From: Phaeoceros laevis
Taxonomy: Eukaryota > Anthocerotophyta > Anthocerotopsida > Notothyladales
Reading direction: 5' to 3'
Assembly: GCA_049999765.1 (NCBI GenBank)
Contig: JBNGIQ010008877.1
Location: 1 to 28,260, forward strand
DNA length: 28,260 nt
Below the pieces are notes generated by a model that was given only the letters and a program-made list of their open reading frames with translations, had not been told where the DNA came from and ran no database searches. Below are positions 1-9,640 of the stretch, piece after piece; positions within the stretch are counted from its first letter, which is position 1; each line of letters begins with the position of its first letter. The position numbers and the translations under genes were made by a program.

Positions 1-2
1 GG

Positions 3-224
3 GGGATTGGATGCAGGACGGTCCTGCTAATGGTGATACAATATTGTTGGAGGCAGGTGTTGAGGTAATAAAGTGGGAACAGTGACCAGGAGGAGTTTGG
101 AGGGACTGGTGAGGGCCATCAGACGCTGCCAAAGCAAGAGGGAGGGTGGGATGGGATTGTAGGCAGGACGGCCTTGCCCATGGTGATACAGCATTGTTGG
201 AGGCAAATGTTAAGTAATAAAGTG
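3..224. repeat. Direct repeat of about 72 bp, two copies
   Basis: The stretches 3-75 and 152-224 are diverged copies of one sequence. Both contain GCAGGACGG, ATGGTGATACA and ATTGTTGGAGGCA, and both end in TAATAAAGTG. They are about 150 bp apart, in the same orientation, with no open frame preserved between them. AATAAA-like ends could mean that this is a duplicated 3' UTR of a gene to the left of the window, but that is only a guess. Confidence 0.6.
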
Positions 225-1700
225 CATGTACTGAAGATGCTGCTCATAACAGCTGATGAAGATCAGTTTTGTATCCTCCGTTTCCCAATGTGGTCCTGGT
301 TCTTGAGTTGGTGCCTACAACATGGTTCCACCCAGATTGTTGGTAGGTTATGTGTTCCCATTTGTAGAACTCCCTTGGTTTCTGGGTTTGGCATTTTTTA
401 GTTCCGACCTGTATGAGCTGAGAAGGACCTGCTGATTTGTGTCTCACCATTGCCTATGAGGACCGACAGGACCGTTCTTACATTCTTACTTGTATCTCCT
501 TCCAGGTGAATGGCTTTATGTTCAAGAAGGTGGTTGGAGGTCCAACTTCGCTCTTCAATTTCTGCAGGTCTCATTCTTCTCCCGTTTTGAGGGACTCTTT
601 GATGAGACTAAACCTTGTTCCCTGCACTTTATCTTCTTACATGAAGGAGATCAAGAAACTTGTCTTGACGTCTTCAACTCCTCCATGCTGTTCTACAGAT
701 ATTTCTTTAAGATGGATGAGCTGGACACGTCAGTTCGATGTAACCCTTCTTGCCGAGTATGACCACTGCATCAGATTTATGATGCAACCGTTGGTTTTGA
801 TCCACATGCACTCGGGATGTGTCAAAAAAACTACCATTGCCAACCCCAAATGTTTGAGACTGAGTGAAAGTCTCGTGGATACGTCAAAGAAGTCCTGGAA
901 ACTTCACGTCTTCCTTCTGTCAAGATTTGACTCCAAGAGCTGTGTCCGTGAGCAGTCACCAACCTCAGCAAGTGCAACTGGTGCCTGCAACCAAACCAAT
1001 CTTGCATGTTCCCCTGGTGCCGACGTACATTGCTGGCCAGCGGTAGGGGTGTGGAGAGGGGTTTGGAGGGGGGGGGAAATGATTCCCTGACAACGTGCAA
1101 GAGCGCCGGAAACAACTACTCCATGATCCCGAACAACTGAAGAAAGGCTGCCAGTGAGACGTGCCGCCCGTGAAGAGTCTACAAAAGGGGCAATGAGTCA
1201 CCAACTTTACCACAACCTCATTGCATTGTAGGCAGAGCGCGTCAGAGCTTCCCAGAAAGCAAGCAAGCAAGCCAGGGAGGGATGGTTGGAGCTTGTTGCA
1301 GCCATTACAGCCTCATTTGTGGTTACAGGTACCAACACTGTCTCGTGTCCTCGCATTCCGCCTTCTAATCAACGACCAGTCCTGTCGCCTACAACGGGAA
1401 TTACCGTCTGTCAAGCGTCCCGGTACAGCCATTTAAGGCGCCCTCCTGATCCAAGCAACCAAGCGTGTACTTGAACCTGTACAGGCCTGCTGAAGACTGC
1501 CGCCACCACCACTTGCGATTGATGGAATCGTGTGCTACCTGTGAACGTCGCTCCCAACAGCGACTTGCCTGACTCGCCTGATCGACAGTCGGTAATGACG
1601 TCTCAACGGTCCTCCTTTGGAGACAGCCGCTCCCAGCTTCTCCTCCTCGTTGCTCATCACCTCTAAGAGGCCTGCGCTGCCGCCAGCCCCCTACCCTTCC
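225..1700. other. No recognisable gene
   Basis: Several short frames are open here (for example 437-1090 on + and 490-762 on +), but none gives a recognisable domain, and overlapping frames are equally open. The last 300-400 bp before 1770 should hold the promoter and 5' UTR of the first BAHD gene. I do not see a clear TATA box, only a weak TTTAAGG near 1432. Confidence 0.5.
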
Positions 1701-1769
1701 TCCCCATCTCTTCCTCTCGCGAGTAGCACAGCCAGCAGTGACTTCAGCTAGCGCTTCTTCCGGCCAACA

Positions 1770-3544
1770 ATGCAGGGAGGCGGCCAGTCCATCGCAGAGG
1801 CAAGAAGCGAGCTCTCGCAGCCGGCCATCAGCGAGCTGCCGGTGAAGCGCTCCCATCCGGAGCTGGTGAAGCCTGCGGGGCCGACGGATGAGGCGCCCCA
1901 GTACCTGTCCAACATCGACCAGGTGCTGGCCTTCTCGGTGGAGACGGTCTACTTCTACTCTGCCCATCCCGAGAAATGCAGCTCCACTGTGGCCCGCACG
2001 CTGAGAGAGGCCCTGGGGAAGGTCCTGGTGGCCTACCCTTTCCTCGCAGGAAGGCTGAGGCTGAGCGAGGCGGACAGGAGGCTGGAGGTGGACTGCAACA
2101 GAGCAGGCGCCCAATTTGAGGAGGCCGAGACGGAGCTCAGCATCAGCGACCTGGGCGACGTCACCATCCCCAACCCGGCTTTCCACAGCCTGGTGCCCCA
2201 GGCGTGGGGGGCGGCCAGAATCACCGACGTCCCCTTGCTCATGGTCCAGGTGCGTAAATCTGGAGCGATTTCTCAAGACTGGTTTCAGATTGACATCCTG
2301 CTCAATGCGGATTGCAAGCTTGGCAATGCCTGGGATTGACTGATCAGACACACATGTGTGGGTTGTGTGAACTGAAGGTGACGAGGTTCAGGTGCGGCGG
2401 CCTCTCGATCGGCTTCACGATGGGGCACATCAACTACGACGGCATGGGAGCAATCGAGTTCCTCACCAACTACACGTCGCTGTGCAAGGGAGGAGGGATT
2501 GTGATCCAGCCCAACCACGACCGCACTCTTCTCCGGGCCCGGAATCCGCCGACGCCCATTTTCGACCACCCCGAGTACATCTCGGCGGCCGACATCGCCA
2601 CTCTTGCCGCCGGGAACCCCTTCACGACCGCAGATGTGACCAGCAGCCAGTTCGAAGGCCTCCACGCCTCCGACAAGCATGTGTACAAGGTGTTCCACTT
2701 CTCGGCGGAAATGCTGGAGCGCCTGGTGAAGAAGGCCTCAGCCGGGACGGAGCCCAAGATGACGGAGGAGGCGAACGGGAAGCACACCATCCACAGCAGT
2801 GCAGACTCAAATGGCGGTGATGCAGCGATCGGGAACGGGCCAGCGTCTCAGAACGGCCACCACAAGACTGCAGCGGAATCCAATGGAAGATCAGAGGTGG
2901 ACTCACTGGCGAAGAAGCTGCAATCGGCAGCAGCGGTATCATCCGGGCATGGCAGCGCCTCCAACGGCAACCACAGCAGCAGCAGCAGCAGCAGCGCGGG
3001 GAAGAAGGCCAGCAAGGTTTCCACCTTCGAGGCTCTGGCGTCCCACATCTAGCAGGCGAGGACGAGGTCGGTGGACTGCCCGCACCCGGCGGCGCCTGCG
3101 ACGCTCATGTTCGCCGTGGACATCCGCAACCGCGTGGTGCCGCCCCTGCCCAAGGGCATCTGTTGCAACGCCGTCTTCTCCGCCTGCGCCAGAGCCAGCT
3201 TCCAGGAGCTCCAGGACGAGCCGCTGGGCTTCTGCGTGGAGAAGGTGCAGAGCGCCATCGCCAGGGTGACCGACGAGTACGTGCGCTCGTCGCTGGACTG
3301 GTGGGAGGTTCACCGAGGCATTCCTGCGCTGCCTGGAGGCGTCTTCATCTCCGCCTGGTGGAAGCTCCCTTTCTACGAGGTGGATTTCGGGTGGGGCAAG
3401 CCCATCTTCGCTGGGCCCATCGTCAGCTCCATGACCGAGTTCGTGCTGCTGCTGCCCACCGGGCGGCCTGGAGGAGGCTTGAATGTTGTTATTGCGTTGA
3501 AGCCGCATGAGATGGAGAAATTCGACAAGTTCGTCCAGATTTGA
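1770..3544 (+). CDS. BAHD acyltransferase (HHT/ASFT-like), frame interrupted by an in-frame TAG
   Basis: BAHD enzymes transfer acyl groups from CoA thioesters to alcohols or amines in the cytosol. Exon 1 is 1770-2249 (160 codons). Intron 2250-2377 is GT-AG, phase 0, and falls after a Gln codon just before VTRF. Exon 2 is 2378-3544. The catalytic HxxxD motif is HINYD (H177, D181). The structural DFGWG motif is at codons 496-500. Sequence around CGG, LLRARNPP and the HxxxD block resembles the omega-hydroxyacid/fatty-alcohol hydroxycinnamoyltransferase clade (HHT/ASFT). Codon 385 (3050-3052) is TAG where the second BAHD gene has the conserved Trp of TFEALAAHIW. The same frame continues to the normal C-terminus at 3544, so a single base breaks it. 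Truncation at 384 aa would remove DFGWG. An Asn/Ser/Gly-rich insert of about 88 residues (283-370) precedes the stop. The interruption may mean a young pseudogene, an unannotated splice event, or an assembly error. Confidence 0.85.
2974..2996. repeat. AGC trinucleotide run coding poly-Ser
   Basis: A run of about seven AGC units lies in the variable insert of the first BAHD gene and encodes consecutive serines. It is a typical slippage-prone codon repeat in a disordered loop. Confidence 0.8.
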
Positions 3545-4355
3545 GATTCGTCACGGTTGTCTGTCTGCAGACAGAGTTTGTTACGAAGTCCTTGGAATTG
3601 TTTGTGAACTTGCGTCACAGCTGACGAAAGGAAGGTTCCACTCTACAGTTGAGACGCTATCCCCTGAGCTAAGACATGGTTTAGTGTGCAAGGTGTTTGT
3701 GTGTGCAGAGGGTTCAACAAATTGTAGGGAAGGATTCCTACAATGTCTCTCATATTGAAGTAGCATTTACAGTGAGCAATACCACATATTTCATGTATCT
3801 CTTCTCCCGAAATGCTTTGCTGTCACCAGATAACAATCAGAGCTCGTAACTTCGAACTGGATTTGAAAGTTTTGCTCCAAGTGATGTCCCAAAGGAGCTT
3901 CGGATGCCAGGACAATTAATGCTGGACTGCAGCAACATGCTGTTCAAACGGTGTGAAATGCAACTCAGGAATTCATGGTTCTTGCTTCTACCAGTTGCTT
4001 TTCCCTCGGCATCGTAGTTTGTGTCCGCATTTTATATGAAAAGAGACTTGAAAAGTACCAGGCAAGCATTCGAGACCAGGATGTCCCTAAATAAAACATG
4101 CGACAAAGCAACAATTCTGGAAGCTTCAAATGCTGCTGGTGGGCTTACTTTTGCCTTGACAAGCACCAACCGGCAAGTCCGACATAAAGCATCTGTGACT
4201 GAGACGGTTCTTGAGGACTTCCCCATTGTTCAGGATCGGTTGTCCAGACTGTATGGGCTCCGGCCCTCCTATGTCATGGGTTTCCAGATGTGGAAGAAAC
4301 CAGAAAATCCCCCACTGCTCTTCCAGGTTCGCTCACAAGTGCAATGTTCTTCCTG
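3545..4355. other. Intergenic; no recognisable gene
   Basis: This holds the 3' flank of the first BAHD gene. A 142-codon open frame at 4021-4449 starts with GTG, has no recognisable domain, and its 3' part runs through the palindromes at 4356-4421. I do not call it a gene. Confidence 0.5.
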
Positions 4356-4421
4356 GCCAGGCTCCACTAACAGGCTGTTAGTGGAGCCTGGCGTTAAACG
4401 GTTCACCATGGAGAACCGTTT
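4356..4421. repeat. Two adjacent palindromes (foldback)
   Basis: The first is GCCAGGCTCCACTAACAG (4356-4373), one central G, then its exact reverse complement (4375-4392). Three bases later AAACGGTTC (4396-4404) and GAACCGTTT (4413-4421) pair around an 8-nt loop. Two perfect hairpins side by side are unlikely by chance and suggest a foldback element remnant or the end of an inverted repeat. Confidence 0.75.
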
Positions 4422-4473
4422 CACAACGTCAACAGGAGCACACCGGTGACTTCCGATTCTGAACCAGGGTCGC

Positions 4474-4758
4474 TTACGCTGGCGCAGGTTCTGGATCCAA
4501 GGTTAGTACAGCATCGAGTACCAAAAACGAGAAAAGCAGGGTCATTGCCCACTTGACTAGTAGTGCAATTGCACGCAGCACCAAAATGACTAGTTGTACA
4601 AGAGACATGAGTATGTCTGTCTCATCTGTGAAACAACCCACTCCACATTTGAGTACGTCTGTAACACAACCCACTACGAACTTCAGATGTACAACATTAT
4701 TAGCTATCTCGGAAAGGATGGGAGACCACACGAGAACAGCTGCCACCACCAACACCAT
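4474..4758 (-). CDS. Possible small hydrophobic protein, 94 aa, unknown
   Basis: This is an ATG-started frame on the minus strand. It has a hydrophobic N-terminus, a middle part with two spaced Cys residues (GCV..., GCF...), and a long hydrophobic stretch near residues 50-85 that could cross a membrane once or twice. It ends in an acidic Pro/Ala tail. I recognise no family. The frame stays open about 18 codons upstream of the ATG. Coding status is uncertain because frames on the opposite strand are also open. It could be an exon of a decayed gene. Confidence 0.22.
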   Translation of the reverse strand: MVLVVAAVLVWSPILSEIANNVVHLKFVVGCVTDVLKCGVGCFTDETDILMSLVQLVILVLRAIALLVKWAMTLLFSFLVLDAVLTLDPEPAPA

Positions 4759-5664
4759 CGCAAAGGTCTTAACCGGCGCATGATCCTCTGCTGGCGGATC
4801 CTTTTCCGGCTAAACCCTTGCGCTTGCTCCTTCCTCAATTCTCCCTTATGACTCAAGATTCAAGATCCTTTAGAGCGGACTGTGATTTCGAGAAAGCTTC
4901 TCAGCTTAGGCGGCAGAAAAGCATCATCGTGGCACAAGGAATTGGCTGCTAAATCCAAGGCGAATGAATTCGGACTCACCAATGTGGAAGGAACTTCGAA
5001 GTCCAAACCACCTCAGGACGAGAGCTGTAAATGGGTTCAGAAGTTTGGTGCGTGAGTTGGTGAGTCACTAATGCGTTCTCAGTGTACATTCCTGTCATGA
5101 ACGGACTTACTAATTTCATCACTGCACTCATTGAAGTTGGAACTCAATGATCAGATTGACCTGGCAGCTGTGGCCTCCTCTCCGACGAATACAGCTAGCA
5201 AATCAAAAGGACCCACATGGTTGATGTACGCGTTTCGAATGAGAAATAAAGGCTTTCATCAGTGGCATGGCACGATCAGCAGTGATTCAGCAGCTCCGTA
5301 GGACAAGTAGTCGAGACTCAAGATACAAGATTTGGTACTCATGGAGTAAAATGGAGCTCTTCCAGCACACCTTCAATGTTCGAAAGCTTTGACTCAGTGG
5401 ACTGATCTCAAAACTTACAAAACTCCTTCCAGACTGTTCTGTCCTGAACCTGGTAGTCTAGGTAGGTGGTTCATCCGTTCACCCTCTCACAGAAGCAGCA
5501 ACTGGTGCAATTCCAGGTCACAGCTGACATGTGCAAGAAAGACCATGTCTTCACGGGCTCTGACATCTGTCTTGAGTGAAATTATAAGATGTACTGGCCA
5601 CTCCTAGAAAGCATGCACCGGAAGCAGCACCGCAAACTTATAGCTAAAGGAAGCTCATGTGATG
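4759..5664. other. Intergenic; possible decayed exon at about 4856-5046
   Basis: From about 4856 to 5046 on + one frame stays open for about 63 codons with a coding-like composition (Lys/Ser-rich, no ATG). It is followed by a donor-like GTGCGTGAG at 5047, but I find no matching downstream exon. The rest, up to the TATA box of the second BAHD gene, shows nothing recognisable. Confidence 0.3.
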
Positions 5665-5670
5665 TATAAA
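5665..5670 (+). promoter_or_regulatory. TATA box of the second BAHD gene
   Basis: TATAAA lies about 300 bp upstream of the chosen ATG at 5967. Transcription would start near 5695 and leave a 5' UTR of about 270 nt. An in-frame ATG at 5670 overlaps the TATA box and so lies upstream of the predicted transcript start, which argues against using it as the start codon. Confidence 0.45.
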
Positions 5671-5966
5671 TGCTCACAAGCCCGCTTGAGACTGAGCCGA
5701 AGGCTCGCTCACCACTTCTACTCCGGCACCTTCCTCCAGTGCTACCTGTGGCTCTCGGTCTGACTAGGCTGATCTACTTCTTGCAGTACCACCGATCCCA
5801 CGTTGTGGAGCTCCACAGGCCTTCTCTCCAAACCAGGTCTGAAAAACCTTTCGGCAGGACCATTTTGCAGAATCAACATCCTTATTCTTTCCTCCCAGCA
5901 GCAAGAAGTGACGTGTTTGTTTGTCTGATAGCAATCTGCACTCTTCGGTCTTTGGCACAGGAACAA

Positions 5967-7597
5967 ATGGGCTCGGCTTCTCCACCCCAGCTGCAGGTGG
6001 TTCTGCTGAAGCCCCCGAGTCTGGTGCTGCCTGCAGAACGAGTGGAAGCGAACCAAGGAGTACTCTACCTCAGCAATCTGGATCAAAACATCGCCGTGAC
6101 AATAGAGACCCTGTATTTGTTTCAAGGGCACCCTGCATCAGACAGCTTCCAGAACGGGAGACACACAGCGACAGAGCACAAGAGCAATGGAGTTGAAAAT
6201 GGCGACAGCAGTAATGGACAAGAGCCGGCAGCGCAGAATGGCAAACTAGTGCCCTCGACGGACCACCCTGATCCAGCACGGGTTCTCAAGGAGGCTCTTG
6301 CCAAAGTCTTGGTATTCTACTATCCCCTCACAGGAAGGCTAGGCATCAGCCAGGAGGGAAAACTTGAGGTCAAACTCACAGGAGAAGGAATGGTGTTTGT
6401 GGAGGCAGAAGCAAACCTGTCCCTGGCCGAGCTTGATTATGATGCCGGTAATCCGAATCCGGAAGTCACCACACAGCTGGTGTACCGCGTCCCTGGAGCT
6501 ACCAACATCCTCCAAATCCCTCCAGTTGTTGCTCAGGTATTATTAGCGTGGGAAGCAACAGTTCACTGCTGAGATTCCAATTGCCTCATATGCCTCAAAT
6601 GCCGTTGCATTGTGTGGTTCCAAATGCACAGGTGACAAGGTTCAAGTGCGGAGGCTGGGTGCTTGGCCTTGGCAACAACCACTGCCTTTTCGATGGCGGC
6701 GGTGCCATGAATTTCATCAACGCCTGGGCAGGAATGGCCCGAGGAGAGAAGACCTTGAGTCTGCAGCCGGTTCTGGACAGGAGCATGCTCCGTCCTCGGT
6801 GCCCCCCGCAAATCAGCTACCCTCACGGTGAGTTTGCAGAGATTGAAGACCTGTCCCGGGAGAAGAACATGCTTCTCCAGGACGACCTGGTCCACGCCTC
6901 CTTCACTTTCACGTCCGAGGACCTCGAAGCTTTGAAGGAGACAGCTCTCGAGGAAGAACATGATCCGTCACAGAGCTCCAAGGACGGAACCGAGTACCCT
7001 AGCCACAGCAGCAACGGCTCCTCCCAGAAGGAAGCCCAAGCTGACGCTGCTGCCCTGCCCCGCAAAAAGGTCACCACCTTCGAGGCCCTGGCAGCTCACA
7101 TCTGGCGAGCCCGAACCTCGGCCTTGGCCATGGAGGACAAGCAGCAGACCAAACTGCTCTTCGCAGTGGACGGGCGCAACAAACTCGACCCGCCTCTCCC
7201 AAGGGGCTACCTGGGGAACGGCATTGCCCTGGCGCATGCCATAGCCACGGCATCGGAGCTCACAACCCGCCCGCTTTCCTACGCCGTGCGGCTGGTGCAG
7301 GAAGCCGTCCGCATGGTCACCGGGGAGTACATCCGCTCTGCCATCGATTTCTTCGAGGTGACAAGGGCCAGACCTGCGCTGGTGGCAACCCTTGTGCTCA
7401 CAACCTGGTCGAGGCTGGATTTCCACTCCACGGATTTCGGCTGGGGTGAGCCCGTGCTAGCCGGCCCTGCTACTCTTCCGGAGCGTGAAGCTGTGCTTGT
7501 GCTGCCAGTCGGAACTACGAAGAGGGGCATGAACGTGCTCATCTCCCTCCCTCCTGCTGCCATGGACGGCTTCAAGCAATTAGTCCGAAACTTTTAG
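5967..7597 (+). CDS. BAHD acyltransferase (omega-hydroxyacid/fatty alcohol hydroxycinnamoyltransferase-like)
   Basis: Exon 1 is 5967-6536 (190 codons), the GT-AG intron is 6537-6631 (95 bp, phase 0), and exon 2 is 6632-7597, giving 511 aa. The start ATG has A at -3 and G at +4 and begins MGSAS, as is normal for the family. The HxxxD motif is HCLFD (H207, D211) and DFGWG is at 458-462. The block with FKCGGWVLGL, MNFINAW, LDRSMLRPR and PHGEFAEIEDL is close to HHT/ASFT enzymes, which feruloylate omega-hydroxy fatty acids or fatty alcohols for suberin and cutin. The substrate here is inference. The protein is about 60-80 residues longer than typical BAHDs because of two Asn/Ser/Gly-rich inserts (about 57-100 and 297-333). 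The intron sits at exactly the same codon as in the upstream gene, so the two are tandem duplicates. The frame is intact, and this is the likely functional member. Confidence 0.93.
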
Positions 7598-7798
7598 AAC
7601 CTTGGTAGCCGGGTGCACAACTTAGAATTCTCTCCAAGTCTGGGAAGAGATGTTGTTTACAGAGAGCCTACTGCATAACTTCTTTTCTACGCAATCAAAG
7701 TAACACTGTATCTAATCACGCGAACTAATTGCAGCGCAGCAAGAGAAGTTGCAATGCCGGTCCTTACCCAGTAAACACCGGAAATAAATCAAATCAAA
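7598..7798. other. Convergent 3' flanks
   Basis: This is the short space between the stop codons of the second BAHD gene (+) and the GDU-like gene (-). AATAAA within GGAAATAAATC at about 7780-7790 could be a polyadenylation signal for the BAHD gene. Confidence 0.4.
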
Positions 7799-9208
7799 TC
7801 AATCCCTTCGCAACAGAAAAGCCCTATCATCAGTCCTGCCGTTTTCAAGAACAGGGTGGCCAGCCAAGTCTGTTCTGGGCAACGAAAAGCTTCTTGCTCT
7901 GTCAAATTGTGAGGCGATACTTCTCCTACCCTCAAACCTGAAACTGGCATGATTTGAAAGCAGTCCAACTCTTGGTGAGGAGGGGGGAAGAAGTTGGTGG
8001 AACCTCGAGCTTCGAGTTCCCTGGCTAGAAATGGAGAGGCCACCAGTGTGTGTTATTGTATCCACCTGAGACCCGCTCCTGATACCCGTTGCAAGACTGG
8101 CTTGTTCATGTTCAAGCTCTCCAGGAATGTTGCTCCTCCAGTCATCAGAGCGACTCGAATTACCAGAATCAGCCTCCGATTGTCTTCTAGGAAACGAAGA
8201 GCTTCTTGCCTCCGCTAACAAGGACGCAACACCACCAGCGCTGTGCTCAAACCTGAAACTGGCATGCCTTGAAAGCCGAAATCCATGTCTCGGTGAGAGT
8301 TGCTGAAACGCAAAGCTTCCTTGCCTTGACATGGACAGGCCACCAGCAATGTGCGGAACCTCCAATGCCACCTCCAGTTGAGATTCTTTTTTGTCAGCAA
8401 TTGCGGGATTGCCTTGCTCATGACCAGGCTCTCCACCGCTCTTGCAATCATCAGCTTCCTTGGTGAACAGCACTGGCCGGGCAAAAGTAGCAGGCTCATC
8501 TCCAGGCATGTAAACGAGGATCAAGTCGTCGGAAGCAGTTGCAACAGGGGGAGCATCCGTTGCAGCCGCACTGCTGGGAGTGACCTGTGAGACTGGAGGC
8601 TGCTGATCGCTCCCCCTCCGCTTGTAGAAGGAGCACATGAGCAGAACCAAAGCAACACTCACAAGAAACACCATGGAAACTATGCCTGCAACGATGATGA
8701 CCAGAACCGGGTACTCCGGCCTCACGCATAGGTATGGCTGCCCCGTGGTGGAGTTGGTGCAAATCTTGGACGGTGGAGCCCCCGATTGGTCGTAGGCCAG
8801 AAGCCGTCTGTGCCGCTCCATTCTTGCGCTTCCGCCTCCAACCTCACTCCACCAGGCATTAGAAGCCCCGGCTGCACAAGAAAAGATCCAATCCGTCAGC
8901 TCCCGGTCCGGCACAAGACGTGCATTTCGCTCAAAATCCTGGGGGAATCCAGACCTGAGGTGATCCAAGTGTGAGGCTCCATTGCAGCAGCAGATTGTGA
9001 TGGTTTGCGGATTGCCTCCGTTGTAGGTTTCGAGCCATCGGTGCCAATTTTCACACCGGTGACGCCTCACATAGCCATTCGACTGCACGAGGTCTCTACC
9101 GCCCTGAGCAGCTTCCAGAAGGCCACTCGACGTGAGAAAAAACGATTGAGCCACAACCTTCCCGCCGAAGAAGGTTACAGCTAGCAACAGGAGGGCATCA
9201 ACCACCAA
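7799..9208 (-). CDS. Single-pass membrane protein with GLUTAMINE DUMPER-like VIMAG motif and Cys-rich ectodomain
   Basis: One open frame of about 469 codons. Residue numbers count from the first open codon after 9208, which is TTG. Residues 1-21 form a signal peptide ending AVA/VVAQ. Residues 22-165 form an ectodomain with seven Cys (52, 73-75, 111, 150, 161) and several Trp. Residues about 168-192 are a transmembrane helix, followed by the basic stop YKRR. In the tail LVYMPGDEPATFARP (231-245) matches the VIMAG-type motif of GLUTAMINE DUMPER proteins, small single-pass proteins known to affect amino-acid export and to bind the LOG2 ubiquitin ligase. The distal tail holds two repeats (about 289-342 and 389-446), both with HASFRFE and an ARS(S/F)S(F/L)PR box, rich in R-x-x-S sites. 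Canonical GDUs are far shorter and lack this ectodomain and these repeats. No in-frame ATG precedes the signal peptide; the only upstream ATG (9216-9214) is out of frame. The true start may be in an unseen 5' exon, or the gene has lost its start. Confidence 0.72.
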   Translation of the reverse strand: MVVDALLLLAVTFFGGKVVAQSFFLTSSGLLEAAQGGRDLVQSNGYVRRHRCENWHRWLETYNGGNPQTITICCCNGASHLDHLRSGFPQDFERNARLVPDRELTDWIFSCAAGASNAWWSEVGGGSARMERHRRLLAYDQSGAPPSKICTNSTTGQPYLCVRPEYPVLVIIVAGIVSMVFLVSVALVLLMCSFYKRRGSDQQPPVSQVTPSSAAATDAPPVATASDDLILVYMPGDEPATFARPVLFTKEADDCKSGGEPGHEQGNPAIADKKESQLEVALEVPHIAGGLSMSRQGSFAFQQLSPRHGFRLSRHASFRFEHSAGGVASLLAEARSSSFPRRQSEADSGNSSRSDDWRSNIPGELEHEQASLATGIRSGSQVDTITHTGGLSISSQGTRSSRFHQLLPPSSPRVGLLSNHASFRFEGRRSIASQFDRARSFSLPRTDLAGHPVLENGRTDDRAFLLRRD

Positions 9209-9216
9209 AGAAGCAT

Positions 9217-9580
9217 GATTCTTGGCAGCGGACCGCTAGCAATGCACAGGGTGACAAGCCAGCCAGCTTCTGAATTGGACGGAGGATCGGCTTGCTATAA
9301 ACAGGCCAGTGAGGTGCCGAAGGAGGTGGCTCATGTCCCCGTTAATAGCACAAACTCGGGCCCTCCTAACGGAAGGGCCCCAGCTGGTGACTGGCAGCTA
9401 ACTGCATATTGGCGGCACGGATGCTTGGGACACAAGTCAAATCCGAGGAAGGCCCGGTGGAAGGTCCCAGGAAGGAAGCCTGCCTGAAGTTTCGAGCAGA
9501 GCGTGCCACAGCCGCTGGAGAATACATGACGTAAGCCTCCAGGGTGGCTAGCCGGATGGCATCCCGGTGCTGCCACCTAG
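9217..9580. other. Likely promoter region of the GDU-like gene
   Basis: Read on the minus strand, TTTATAG at about 9293-9299 lies about 80 bp before the out-of-frame ATG at 9216 and could serve as a TATA box. No gene is recognisable here. Confidence 0.35.
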
Positions 9581-9640
9581 TAGTGTAATCGTCCACCCGG
9601 TAGTGTAATCGGCCTCCCTGTAGTGTAGTCGGCCTCCAAA
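9581..9640. repeat. 20-bp tandem repeat, three copies
   Basis: Units begin at 9581, 9601 and 9621, each starting TAGTGTA(A/G)TCG and continuing with a C-rich half. The array joins directly to the CACGTG-rich repeats that follow, so the two probably belong to one composite element. Confidence 0.8.

Noticed and set aside
437-1090. 217-codon plus-strand frame
   Set aside because: It has no recognisable domain, no convincing start (GTG), and competing open frames on both strands.
1401-2351. 316-codon open frame on the minus strand
   Set aside because: It is antisense to BAHD exon 1, which has a clear family signature on the plus strand. The long antisense frame is a by-product of GC-rich codon use.
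3050-3052. Rescue of the BAHD stop codon by U-to-C RNA editing
   Set aside because: Editing UAG gives CAG (Gln), not the conserved Trp, and U-to-C editing is an organellar process while this is a nuclear gene.
5670-5966. N-terminal extension of the second BAHD protein from the ATG at 5670
   Set aside because: That ATG overlaps the TATAAA box, and the extension has no similarity to BAHD proteins, which start near MGS.
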